In this document: positions 8,673 to 16,366 of the stretch, piece by piece
Layout: each line of letters begins with the position of its first letter
Position numbering within the stretch: the first letter of the stretch is position 1
Assembly: GCF_019599505.1 (NCBI RefSeq)
Contig: NZ_RKLT01000003.1
Coordinates: 124,001-188,000 of the forward strand
Source of the DNA: Haloarcula nitratireducens
GTDB lineage: Archaea > Halobacteriota > Halobacteria > Halobacteriales > Haloarculaceae
Direction of reading: 5' to 3'
DNA length: 64,000 nt
Translations under genes and position numbers: made by a program
The notes under the pieces: generated by a model
What the model saw: only the letters and a program-made list of their open reading frames with translations
The model's database searches: none
What the model was told of the DNA's origin: nothing

Positions 8673-10028
8673 ATGCGGGTAATCATCATCGGTGCGGGCG
8701 AGGTCGGTTCGAACATAGCCGCCAGCTTCGCGTCGGAGCATCACGTAACCGTCGTCGACGTCGACCCGGAAACGGTCGAGGACCTCACGTACTCTCACGA
8801 CGTCTTGGCGATAGAGGGCGACGGGACCGACTGCGACGTACTCATAGAGGCCGGTATCGAGGACGCGGACCTCCTAATCGCGAGCACTGACGACGACGAG
8901 ACGAACCTCGCGACGTGTGCGACCGCTAAGACGGCCGGAGACACCTTCACCATAGCGCGCGTGAGAAACGTCAACTACCTCGATACGTGGAACCGCTCGT
9001 CGCGGGCGTTCGACGTCGACCACATGGTCTCTCCGGACGTCCTCACCGCCGAGAACATCGCCGACATCGTCGGCTTACCTTCGACGCTGACCGTCGATCC
9101 GTTCGCCGGCGGCGAAGCCGAGATGGGGGAGTTCGAACTGCCCGAGGGCGGGGAGCTCGTTTCTCAGACCGTCGAGGAGGCTGACCGCATCGATGGCGTC
9201 ACCATCGCTGCCCTCGTCCGGGACGGGGACGTGACGATCCCGTCCGACCGGACTACCTTCGAGGTCGGTGACAAAGTCGTCGTCATCGGGCGTCCGGACG
9301 CCATCGAGGAGTTCTCGGAGGCGGTCACGCCGCCCGAAGCGTCGTCCGAAGTCGAGGACGTCGTGATCGTCGGCGGGAGTCGCGTCGGCTATCACACGGC
9401 GCGGCTCCTCGAAGAGCGAGGGCTCGGGCCGCGGCTGATCGAACGGGACGCCGACCGCGCGCGCGAGCTAGCGGGGAGGCTAGAGAAGACAGTCGTGATG
9501 AACCACGACGGTACGGACCTCGATTTCCTGCTGAGCGAGAGCGTAGACGAGGCCGACACAGTCGTTACGGCGCTCCCGGGCGACGAGACGAACCTGATGA
9601 TGGCACAGCTCGCGAAGGGTATCGGCGTCGGACGGACGGTCACCGTCATCGAGAACGGGGAGTACGCCGATATCTTCGAGCGGGTCGGTATCGACGTCGA
9701 CGTCGCAGCCAACCCCCGAAAGGCCACCGCCGAGGAGATCGTCCGGTTCACGCAGGGGAGCCAGACCCGGGGACGGATAGAGAACCTATCGCTGGTCGAG
9801 GACCAACAGGCGGAAGTCCTCGAAGTCGAGGTCGACGCGGACAGCGCCCTCGGGGGCCGCTCTGTCGGCGACGTGGCCGCCGAACTCCCCGAAGCCGTCG
9901 TATTCGGTGCGATCACCCGCGACGGCGAGTTCGTCGCGCCCCGAGGCGAGACGGTCGTCGAACCGGGCGACCACGTCGTCCTCTTCGTCGCGGCCGACGT
10001 GCTCTCCGAGGTCAGTGAGGCCATCTGA
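8673..10028 (+). CDS. trkA: TrkA-type K+ channel regulatory protein with two RCK units
   Basis: 451 residues from the ATG that begins MRVIIIGAGEVG; the frame is open 25 codons further upstream but the Rossmann nucleotide-binding strand fixes this start. Two RCK-N/RCK-C tandems are present: GAGEVGSNIA at the N-terminus and VIVGGSRVGYHTA near residue 230, each followed by a TrkA-C domain (for example VGDKVVVIGRPD and PGDHVVLFV at the ends). It binds NAD(H)/ATP in the cytoplasm and gates TrkH, encoded 120 bases upstream. Confidence 0.93.
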   Translation: MRVIIIGAGEVGSNIAASFASEHHVTVVDVDPETVEDLTYSHDVLAIEGDGTDCDVLIEAGIEDADLLIASTDDDETNLATCATAKTAGDTFTIARVRNVNYLDTWNRSSRAFDVDHMVSPDVLTAENIADIVGLPSTLTVDPFAGGEAEMGEFELPEGGELVSQTVEEADRIDGVTIAALVRDGDVTIPSDRTTFEVGDKVVVIGRPDAIEEFSEAVTPPEASSEVEDVVIVGGSRVGYHTARLLEERGLGPRLIERDADRARELAGRLEKTVVMNHDGTDLDFLLSESVDEADTVVTALPGDETNLMMAQLAKGIGVGRTVTVIENGEYADIFERVGIDVDVAANPRKATAEEIVRFTQGSQTRGRIENLSLVEDQQAEVLEVEVDADSALGGRSVGDVAAELPEAVVFGAITRDGEFVAPRGETVVEPGDHVVLFVAADVLSEVSEAI

Positions 10029-10165
10029 GCGCGCCACGTACGCGTACTGAACCCGGGAGCGTGCCCCAGCGAGTTCGTCGCGTCGTCGGTCGCCCGGAGC
10101 GCATACCGCGGACTGCACGAGACGAGATCGGCACCTCTCGAACGTCCGCGGCGGCGCTTCGCCCG

Positions 10166-10675
10166 CTACGGTTCGAAGACGATCTGCTGGAGGTCGTCCC
10201 CGAAGTCCGTCAGCGCGCTCCGTTCGCCGTCGATCAGCCCGCGGAGCGTGACGAGAACCGCGTCGTCCTCGCTCTGGAAGTCGAAGGCGAGGCGGTCGAA
10301 CGCGGCGTCCTCGCCCAGGCACGAATCGAACAGCGGCGCGCCGCCGTCCGAGCGCCCCTCGAGCGAGACGTCGGTGCCTTCGGTCCCCGCTCGGTCGTCG
10401 AAGACGAGGCGCTGTGCGTGCTGGCTCTCGGCCACGAGCTGGAACACCGAGCCGGCATCGATGCCGTCGAGTCGGCACTCGACGACGACCCCCACTTCGT
10501 CGCCGGTCCCCGACTCGGGGTCGAGGGCGACCCGCTCGACAGGGGGGAGATCGTCGTTGTCGACTAACTCGCCGATACCCAGCTCCTCGATCGCGAACTC
10601 GAGCGTGACGTCGATCTTTTCGGCGGTCTCCGATGCCTCGGTGTCGCGAGCGAGAGCGTGTAGTTCACTACTCAT
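10166..10675 (-). CDS. Conserved acidic haloarchaeal protein, unknown function
   Basis: 169 residues, strongly acidic, no signal peptide or membrane helix. Residues about 25-165 look like one alpha/beta fold (LEFAIEELGIGELVD early, FDFQSEDDAVLVTL late). I do not recognise a family. It is transcribed away from the winged-helix gene at 10830, and the 150-base gap between them holds a perfect inverted repeat that could serve both. Confidence 0.65.
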   Translation of the reverse strand: MSSELHALARDTEASETAEKIDVTLEFAIEELGIGELVDNDDLPPVERVALDPESGTGDEVGVVVECRLDGIDAGSVFQLVAESQHAQRLVFDDRAGTEGTDVSLEGRSDGGAPLFDSCLGEDAAFDRLAFDFQSEDDAVLVTLRGLIDGERSALTDFGDDLQQIVFEP

Positions 10676-10756
10676 AGGTTGAACCCGCCCCTCGAGATCA
10701 CTGCTTCGAGTAGGCTACACGGGGGTACGAGTTCCCTACTTTTGAACCCGAACCGC

Positions 10757-10775
10757 GTTTGCAGAGCGTGCAAAC
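10757..10775. promoter_or_regulatory. Perfect inverted repeat, candidate operator
   Basis: GTTTGCA-GAGCG-TGCAAAC is a 7-bp dyad with a 5-base spacer lying 55 bases before the winged-helix gene at 10830. Symmetry and place suggest a binding site for a dimeric regulator, perhaps the adjacent gene product. Confidence 0.45.
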
Positions 10776-10829
10776 CCGACGCGAGCGGAAGTATGAAACG
10801 GTTGGCACTGCCTAGGAGCCCGAAAGAGG

Positions 10830-11177
10830 ATGGACCTGAGAACGCAGGACCTCATCGACGCGGTCTCGACCGAGGAGGCCCGAGAGATCCTCCAGCTCGC
10901 CAGCCGAGAGCCGATGTCGGTCCAGAACCTCCAGGAGGAGATCGACGTCTCCGCGGCCACTATCTACCGTCACACCGACGATCTCGTCGAGGCGAACTAC
11001 CTGAAAGAGGAGACGGAGATCACCGACAACGGGGACCAGTACAGCACGTTCCGGACGAAGGTGAACGCGGTCACCTTCACCGTCGAGCGAGACCAGTTCC
11101 GCGTCGACGTGCAGGTCAGAGACGACATCGTCGACCGGTTCAGTCGCGTGTGGCGCTCGCTGGGGGAACGCCGATGA
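10830..11177 (+). CDS. Winged-helix transcriptional regulator (ArsR-like)
   Basis: 115 residues. Residues about 10-70 form a winged helix: LQLASREPMSVQNLQEEI, then recognition helix SAATIYRHTDDLVEANYL and a wing. The C-terminal part (VNAVTFTVERDQFRVDVQVRD) resembles the effector part of small haloarchaeal HTH proteins. The stop overlaps the start of the next gene (ATGA), so the two are translationally coupled; the pairing of such a regulator with a small membrane protein recurs in haloarchaea and suggests that the membrane protein senses or is controlled by it. Confidence 0.82.
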   Translation: MDLRTQDLIDAVSTEEAREILQLASREPMSVQNLQEEIDVSAATIYRHTDDLVEANYLKEETEITDNGDQYSTFRTKVNAVTFTVERDQFRVDVQVRDDIVDRFSRVWRSLGERR

Positions 11178-11518
11178 CCGCGGTGGCCGGTGCAGTCCGA
11201 ACGACTCTCCTGCAGACTCAGGGAACGCCGGAGCAGTTGCTGTTCGGAGTTTCGAGTTTCGTGGTGTTCCTGTTGCTGCTGATGCTAGCGGCTATCTCGT
11301 ACAAGGCCTACCAGCGCGAAGACGTCACCTCGTTCCTCATCGCGTCGATCGGGTTCGTCAGCCTCGCGATCGGTTCGGTCACCGAAGCGACGTACGAGTT
11401 CGGGCTGAACGACGGCTATCAGACGATCGGCCGCGACCTCTACCTCCTCAGGACCGGCGAGGCGGTGTTCCTGGCGCTCGGTGTGCTGTTGCTCCTCCTC
11501 TCGCTGCGACGGGCGTAG
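11174..11518 (+). CDS. Small membrane protein coupled to HTH regulator (DUF7521-like)
   Basis: 114 residues. The ATG at 11174 overlaps the upstream stop. Three hydrophobic segments are visible: FGVSSFVVFLLLLMLAAISY, FLIASIGFVSLAIGSVTEA and AVFLALGVLLLLLSL, giving a three-helix membrane protein. The family assignment is from memory of similar haloarchaeal pairs; function is unknown. Confidence 0.75.
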   Translation: MTAVAGAVRTTLLQTQGTPEQLLFGVSSFVVFLLLLMLAAISYKAYQREDVTSFLIASIGFVSLAIGSVTEATYEFGLNDGYQTIGRDLYLLRTGEAVFLALGVLLLLLSLRRA

Positions 11519-11631
11519 CCCGTCCTCGATCGCGACCGCCTCGCGCTGCAAGGCCGTCGCTGACCGGCATCTGACAGCGGCTGTCCGGTGAGTATCGCAC
11601 GTCGAAAAATAACTGGTCGAACGGGGGCTGC

Positions 11632-11874
11632 TTATTTCGAACTGCGCAGCCGAACTTCGTCGTCGTTGATGCTGTCGACGTGCTCGTTGCGGACCTCGTT
11701 CGAGTCGTCGTCGCCCCAGCCGAGCATGTCCTTGATCTTGTCCGTGAGACCGCCGTCGTCGTCGCGGTCGACCGTCGCCCGGTCGTCGTCGACGTTGCGG
11801 ATGGAGCCGATGCGGTTGCCGTTTGCGGTGACGACGTCTTTGTCGCGGTCGTCGTCAGTGAAGTTTCGTGCCAT
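11632..11874 (-). CDS. Small acidic protein, PRC-barrel-like
   Basis: 80 residues, very rich in Asp. The core DVVTANGNRIGSIRNVDDDRATV resembles the first strands of a PRC-barrel or similar small beta fold, followed by an acidic tail containing DKIKDMLGWGDDD. No membrane segment. Such short proteins are common in haloarchaea; the function is not known and the fold call is tentative. Confidence 0.6.
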   Translation of the reverse strand: MARNFTDDDRDKDVVTANGNRIGSIRNVDDDRATVDRDDDGGLTDKIKDMLGWGDDDSNEVRNEHVDSINDDEVRLRSSK

Positions 11875-12422
11875 CGCATTCGGAGTACGCGGGGCGCGGC
11901 GGGACCGTTACTGCTTGTTCCTGCGTGGTGGTTATACCCGAAGCGGAGAGACAGCCGCGCGGTTGGACTGAAACGCGCATCTCGGAACGCTTCGCCGGTT
12001 CAGAACGGACGAACTCCGCCCGAGGGATCCGCTCTGGCCCCGGCATTCGATGACGACGACGAGCTGTCGAATTCGATATCGTTCGGAACACGGTGAAACG
12101 GCGATACGGCTGCGAGACCGGCGGCGCTTTCGCGTGCGCGCCGTGGACTGAAGCCGTTCCAACCCTCTCCACCCCATTGGATGCAGATGCGACTGTCGTC
12201 AACGGAGCAGACGACTACGAGCGACCGGTAATGGGCTTGCGCGGCGATCGACGGCGGTGACGACCAGCCGTCCCGATCTCGTAGGGACGGAATTCCTCGG
12301 CGGTCGTGAACCGCGATGCGGGCGTAGCGACCGGTCGTCGGCGGCGGATTCCCGACGCGGAGGGGTCGTCTGCAGGTACAGGCAGCGGACGGATTGGGCG
12401 TCGGTCCGTCGTTTCAGTCGCA
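11875..12422. other. Long intergenic region without recognisable gene
   Basis: About 550 bases. Open frames here have arginine/serine-rich translations atypical of halophilic proteins, and I see no tRNA, repeat array or coherent promoter. It may contain leaders or an unrecognised RNA. Confidence 0.4.
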
Positions 12423-12701
12423 ATGGGAATCCAATCAGAGAGCGAGTCCGAGACGACGGAAGTAGACGCGACGAGTAAGGTCGACGACGTCGCCGAATCG
12501 ACGCCGCTGTCGATGGGCGATCCGGTAGCCACGCTCGCGGCGGGGTCGGTCCTCTACTCGTGGTACAAGTTCTACGGCGAAGGGAACAAGGAAGGCGGCA
12601 TCTTCGTCGGCCTGTGGGCACCGACGCTGCTGGCGGCGGCCAGCTACCTCCAGCAGAAGGACGTCATCCAGGCGATCAAGCGCGGCGTCGCCTCGTTCTG
12701 A
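12423..12701 (+). CDS. Small membrane-associated protein, unknown
   Basis: 92 residues from MGIQSESES. The first 30 residues are acidic and polar; residues about 31-80 are hydrophobic with two possible membrane segments (MGDPVATLAAGSVLYSWYKF and GIFVGLWAPTLLAAASYL), and a basic end (QAIKRGVASF). I do not recognise the family. It sits 110 bases upstream of an Hsp20-like gene on the same strand. Confidence 0.65.
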   Translation: MGIQSESESETTEVDATSKVDDVAESTPLSMGDPVATLAAGSVLYSWYKFYGEGNKEGGIFVGLWAPTLLAAASYLQQKDVIQAIKRGVASF

Positions 12702-12810
12702 GGCGGCGGGTCGCGCCGGCGGATCGGAGCCCGGTTCCGAACGGGGTAGTGCATTCCGGGCGATACCTTTTGCCGCTGCTCGCGTTACGTGAACGTAGTC
12801 AGCACTGACC

Positions 12811-13296
12811 ATGACTTCTGGTGACAACAGTGGTTCGGACGACGGGGACCGCGATAGTACCGACGCGGACGACGGTATTCACATCGAATTCGGCCTCTCG
12901 TTGAGCGACCTCGTCGACGGCCTTCTCGACGGCGACCGCGCGAGCGACGACCGAGGTAGCCTCGGGCACCGTCCCGAGCGGGCCGGAACCGAGCAGTCCT
13001 CGTCGGGTTCGGACGAGGTCGACGGACGGGACCGCGACGAGTCGACGGTCGATAGCCACGTCCGGACGTACCGCGAGGGCGACCGGGTGACGGTCGTCGC
13101 CGACCTGCCGGACACCGACTTCGACGACGTCTCGGCCGCGGTCGGCGAGCGCACGAACGACCTCGTGATTCTCGTCGACGAGGCCGTCGTCGACCGGGTG
13201 TCGCTCCCGTGGGAGGTCTTCGAGGTGGACGCCGCGACGTTCAACAACGGCGTGCTGGAGATCCGCGTTCGGGCAGTCGGCGACGCCGCCTCGTGA
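12811..13296 (+). CDS. Hsp20/GvpH-like small heat-shock protein
   Basis: 161 residues. A disordered acidic N-terminal half contains the short motif IEFGLSLSDLVDGLLDGD; the C-terminal half (about 85-157) is an alpha-crystallin-like fold: YREGDRVTVVADLPDTDFDDV, then SLPWEV and the closing FNNGVLEIRV. This arrangement resembles GvpH of haloarchaeal gas-vesicle clusters, but no gvpA, gvpN or gvpF-type gene is in the window. A chaperone for an aggregation-prone partner encoded nearby is plausible. Confidence 0.75.
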   Translation: MTSGDNSGSDDGDRDSTDADDGIHIEFGLSLSDLVDGLLDGDRASDDRGSLGHRPERAGTEQSSSGSDEVDGRDRDESTVDSHVRTYREGDRVTVVADLPDTDFDDVSAAVGERTNDLVILVDEAVVDRVSLPWEVFEVDAATFNNGVLEIRVRAVGDAAS

Positions 13297-13346
13297 GGCG
13301 GACGAGCCGATCGCGCCGCCTCGAACGCTGGGACCGGTAGCGCCCG

Positions 13347-13442
13347 CTACAACAGGGACCGCAGCAGGCGCAGCGGGAACGTGACGATGGCGATTAGTAA
13401 GCTGATGATCCGCTGAAGTATCGCGCGAATGCTACCGAGCAT
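13347..13442 (-). CDS. 31-residue hydrophobic/cationic peptide
   Basis: Translation is MLGSIRAILQRIISLLIA followed by IVTFPLRLLRSLL. It is a single hydrophobic helix with arginines at both ends, so either a minimal membrane protein or an amphipathic membrane-binding peptide. It lies downstream of, and on the same strand as, the acidic glycine-zipper operon. The start and stop are clean, and its composition is unlike antisense noise in this genome. Function unknown. Confidence 0.5.
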   Translation of the reverse strand: MLGSIRAILQRIISLLIAIVTFPLRLLRSLL

Positions 13443-13545
13443 GCTCCGCGTTATCGTTCGTCATCGACATAGCGTTTCGGCACGCATATGCCGGCAGCGT
13501 CGGGAAACTGGACGCCGCGGGCGACGACCCCGAAGCGCCCACTCC

Positions 13546-14442
13546 TCACTCTTCTTCGTCGTCCGCGGACGAGGGCTGCAGCGTCGAGAGCCGTCGCGGT
13601 TGGCGCATATCCGGTCGGTTCGCCGAGGGGATCGAGGAGAAAGTGTTCCGGCGATGGCCGGGGTCGGCCACGGTGTCTGTGGCGTCGTCCTCGGCCGTCG
13701 ACGTCTCGTCTGGGGCGTCGTCCTCGGCCGTCGACGTCTCGGACGTCTCGTCCGCCTCGTCTGACTCGTCGGGTTCCGTTACCTGGTCTCGCAGCGACGA
13801 CTGGGCCGCTTCTATCTCCTCGCGGAAATCGTCGAGCGAGGAGGTTAGCTCTAAATCGAGTTCCTCACCGAACTGCGCCATCAGGGCCGTCGACTCGTCG
13901 CTGTCCGCGTCCGAACTGTCGTCCGGTTCGGCCGAACTCTCCGTCACCGGTTCGCTCTCCGCCTCCGGCTCTCCGTCGGTCTCGGCTCGCTCCTCGTCTT
14001 CGGCCGCTTCGTCGGCGTGCTCGTCCGTTTCGTCTCCTGTCCCCGACTCCTCTTCGGCCTCGTCTGCGGCCGTGGTCGCCGCGTCCCCCGGCGCGGTCAG
14101 TTCCCGGAGCTCTTCGAGCGGCTCCGCCGCCGCGTCGTCCTCCGTCTCGGACAGTTCCGAGAGCAAGAAGAGCGTGCGCAACTCGGCGACCGATTCGGGG
14201 TCGCTCTCTGAGAGCGCCTTCGGTATCGTCTCCGGGCCGCTGCCTTCCGGCAGGTCTGTGCCCGTCGCTTCCAGCAGCGTTTCGGTGGTGGCGCTCTCGA
14301 TCAGTTCGTCGGCCTCGGCGGCCACGTCTCGGAGCGACGACGACGGCTCCTCGCTCGACTCGTCGTCGAGTTCCTCGCGAGCCGCTCGGAGCAGTTGCTC
14401 GACCCGGTCTTCCGTCGGTCGCTCGTCCGTGTCCTCTGTCAT
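13546..14442 (-). CDS. Acidic largely disordered protein (operon member 4)
   Basis: 298 residues. N-terminal helical part (about 14-110, with RVEQLLRAAREELDD and ESVAELRTLFLLSELSE) followed by a long Glu/Asp/Ser/Thr low-complexity stretch, a second helical segment (ALMAQFGEELDLELTSSLDD, then FREEIEAAQSSLRD) and an acidic tail with a duplicated 11-residue unit (DETSTAEDDAP). No membrane segment or enzyme motif. It starts 40 bases after the previous gene, fourth in a co-directional operon with genes at 14483, 15221 and 15547. Function unknown. Confidence 0.7.
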   Translation of the reverse strand: MTEDTDERPTEDRVEQLLRAAREELDDESSEEPSSSLRDVAAEADELIESATTETLLEATGTDLPEGSGPETIPKALSESDPESVAELRTLFLLSELSETEDDAAAEPLEELRELTAPGDAATTAADEAEEESGTGDETDEHADEAAEDEERAETDGEPEAESEPVTESSAEPDDSSDADSDESTALMAQFGEELDLELTSSLDDFREEIEAAQSSLRDQVTEPDESDEADETSETSTAEDDAPDETSTAEDDATDTVADPGHRRNTFSSIPSANRPDMRQPRRLSTLQPSSADDEEE

Positions 14443-14482
14443 TGTTCGCCCATCCGTTCGGTTTCTCGCCGCGGTCGCGTCC

Positions 14483-15199
14483 TCACTCGTCCGATTCGTC
14501 GGTCGAGTCCTCGCCGTCGCCGGAGCCCTCTTCGGCCGTGAACTCCTCGACGATGCGCTCTCGCATCGTCTCCGTGTCGAGGTTCGCCTTCACGCCGACC
14601 TTCTTCGCGATGGACTGCAGCTCGTCGTAGGACATCAGATCGAGGATCTCCCGGAGCGTCTCCTCGCGGAGGTTGTCGAGTTCCTCGGGGGAGGTGACGC
14701 CCGCCCCGTCTTCGCCGTCCGCTTCCGATTCGCCTTCCTCGGCTTCGTCGGCCGCTTCCGTCCCATCCGCCTCCGACTCGGCTTCCGCCGCCGAATCGTC
14801 GTCTGCGCTCGACTCGTCCTCGCCCGTTCCTTCCTCGTCCGTCGCTTCCTCGCCGGTCTCCTCGGGAAGCGAGCGTGCGGTCTCTCGGATCTCTGCCAGC
14901 GCCGAGTCGGCGTCGGCGTCCGTGAGCAGCTCGGAGAACACCGCGACGAGGAACTCGCGGACCTCCTCGAGGACGTCGTCGGACGAGTTCCCCTCTTGCA
15001 GCCCGGCGGCGACGAGCTCGCCGACCGAGCGACCGAGGACGGCTCCGATCTCGCCGCCGATGCGAGCGCCGACCGCGCGCCCCGGCGACGTGTCTCCCTC
15101 TCCGTCCCCGCTTAGCTCGTCCGGCACCCATTCGAGGGAGTCGGTTAGCACGGCTACCGATTCTGAGACGGCGTCGGCCGCTCTGGACGTATCACTCAT
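14483..15199 (-). CDS. Glycine-zipper acidic protein with SAP/Rho_N-like C-terminus (operon member 3)
   Basis: 238 residues. Residues 40-60 have glycine at every fourth position (G40, 44, 48, 52, 56, 60) in PGRAVGARIGGEIGAVLG and on, a perfect glycine zipper. A helix with FLVAVFSELLTDADADSA follows, then a long acidic disordered stretch (about 105-170). Residues about 174-220 form a helix-turn-helix-like element (LREILDLMSYDELQSIAKKV, then ETMRERIVEEF) resembling SAP or Rho N-terminal domains, which bind nucleic acid or act as small protein-contact modules. It begins 21 bases after the preceding gene. Function unknown. Confidence 0.7.
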   Translation of the reverse strand: MSDTSRAADAVSESVAVLTDSLEWVPDELSGDGEGDTSPGRAVGARIGGEIGAVLGRSVGELVAAGLQEGNSSDDVLEEVREFLVAVFSELLTDADADSALAEIRETARSLPEETGEEATDEEGTGEDESSADDDSAAEAESEADGTEAADEAEEGESEADGEDGAGVTSPEELDNLREETLREILDLMSYDELQSIAKKVGVKANLDTETMRERIVEEFTAEEGSGDGEDSTDESDE

Positions 15200-15220
15200 G
15201 GTTACCGTCGGTTCGGTCGT

Positions 15221-15550
15221 TCATTCCTCGCCATCGTCCGAGTCGGTCTCGTCGTCGCTCTCTTCGGCGCTCTCCTCGTCTCCCGCGGTCTCTTCGTCTT
15301 CCGCTGTCTCCTCGCCGTCGTCCGACCCTTCGAGCAGCTGCCCGATCAACATCGCGCCGAGGTAGCCGCCGAGGAGCTCACCGAGCTTGCGGCCGGCCAG
15401 TTCGCCCAGCCTGCGACCGACCGCTTCCGTTATGTCGCCGTCCTCCTGCTCGATCCCCTCCAGTTTCGTCCCTTCGAACAGCTCCTCGTAGTCGAGGCTC
15501 GACAGTATCTCCCTCGTATCGACGGCCGACGCGAGTGCGTCGTCGCTCAT
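15221..15550 (-). CDS. Glycine-zipper acidic protein (operon member 2)
   Basis: 109 residues. After a helical N-terminus (TREILSSLDYEELFEGTKL), residues 45-65 again show glycine at every fourth position (G45, 49, 53, 57, 61, 65: VGRRLGELAGRKLGELLGG), running into the hydrophobic AMLIGQLLEG. The last 35 residues are Glu/Asp-rich. Such GxxxG helices pack closely with each other, usually in membranes or filaments. The start overlaps the stop of the upstream gene (ATGA), proving co-transcription is likely. Confidence 0.72.
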   Translation of the reverse strand: MSDDALASAVDTREILSSLDYEELFEGTKLEGIEQEDGDITEAVGRRLGELAGRKLGELLGGYLGAMLIGQLLEGSDDGEETAEDEETAGDEESAEESDDETDSDDGEE

Positions 15551-16194
15551 GAGTCGTCGCTCCCCTCCGTCTCGTCACCGCTCGACGAGTCCGAACTGGA
15601 CGACTGGGTCAGCTGCGTGACCAGCTCGCTGATGAACTGACTGACGAACTTCTCGACGGGGATGTCGTCTATCACCGACTGGGCCGACCCCTTGACGTAC
15701 TCGCCCATGCCGCCGCCGTCGGAGTCTTCGTCGTCACCGCCACCGAGCAGTCCGCCGCCGAGGCCGCCCAGCAGGCTCCCGAGACCCGGTCCGTCGAGCA
15801 GTCCCGAAACTGCCGAGAGCAGGTTGCCGAGCAGGTTCCCGTCGCCCTTGCTCGCGGTCACGTCGAGTTCGACCTCGTCCAGGTCGACCTCCAGCCCGAG
15901 GAGATCGACGAAGAGTCCCTCGAGGTCGAGATAGAGGACGCCCGTGTCGCCGTCGCCCTCCTCGGCGCCCTGCTCGCCCCCCTGATCCTGCTCGCTCTCT
16001 TCGTTCTCACTCTCTTGACTCTGTTCGCTCTCCTGGTCTTCGGTCCCTTGGTTCTCGCTCTCCTCGGTGTCGTCGGCCTCCGTCTCCGCTTCGTCGGCGT
16101 CCGACTCGCCGTTCTCTTCGTCTTCGCCGCCGTCCGTCATCAGCCGTCGCGTCGTCTCGGGGTCCGTGGACACGTCCTCGATAGAGTCTGCCAT
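15547..16194 (-). CDS. Acidic Gly/Leu-rich protein with NLLG motif (operon member 1)
   Basis: 215 residues from MADSIEDVS; the frame extends further upstream without coding character. Residues about 20-85 are Glu/Gln/Ser/Asp-rich and disordered. Residues about 85-150 contain LYLDLEGLFVDLLGLEVDLD followed by VELDVTAS, GNLLGNLLSAVSGLLDG and LGSLLGGLGGGLLGG. The pattern NLLGLxV-x-LDVTA-x-GxGNLLGNLL is one I know from uncharacterised secreted bacterial proteins. A helical segment with VEKFVSQFISELVTQLTQ precedes the acidic C-terminus. First gene of the four-gene operon; function unknown. Confidence 0.7.
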   Translation of the reverse strand: MADSIEDVSTDPETTRRLMTDGGEDEENGESDADEAETEADDTEESENQGTEDQESEQSQESENEESEQDQGGEQGAEEGDGDTGVLYLDLEGLFVDLLGLEVDLDEVELDVTASKGDGNLLGNLLSAVSGLLDGPGLGSLLGGLGGGLLGGGDDEDSDGGGMGEYVKGSAQSVIDDIPVEKFVSQFISELVTQLTQSSSSDSSSGDETEGSDDS

Positions 16195-16366
16195 GTACTC
16201 GAAAGACAGTCGTAACGCGGAAGTGACGACTGCTTGCAAGAGCAGACTCCCGTCTGTGATCGGGGTGCAGACGGCGTTCCGCCCGCCGAGAAGAACCGGT
16301 CGTGCTCGACCGGACTTGCGAGGGCTGGCCAGCCCCTTACCCGCCCTCCGCCCCGTCTCTCTCCTG

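Noticed and set aside
13643..15115. Long serine-rich plus-strand frame over the acidic operon
   Set aside because: Reverse complement of GAC/GAG/TCG codons gives runs of Ser; the minus-strand frames have overlaps, ordered glycine zippers and acidic halophilic composition.
12811..16194. Gas-vesicle gene cluster
   Set aside because: Only the Hsp20-like gene resembles GvpH; no gvpA, F, G, J, K, L, M, N or O homologue is seen.
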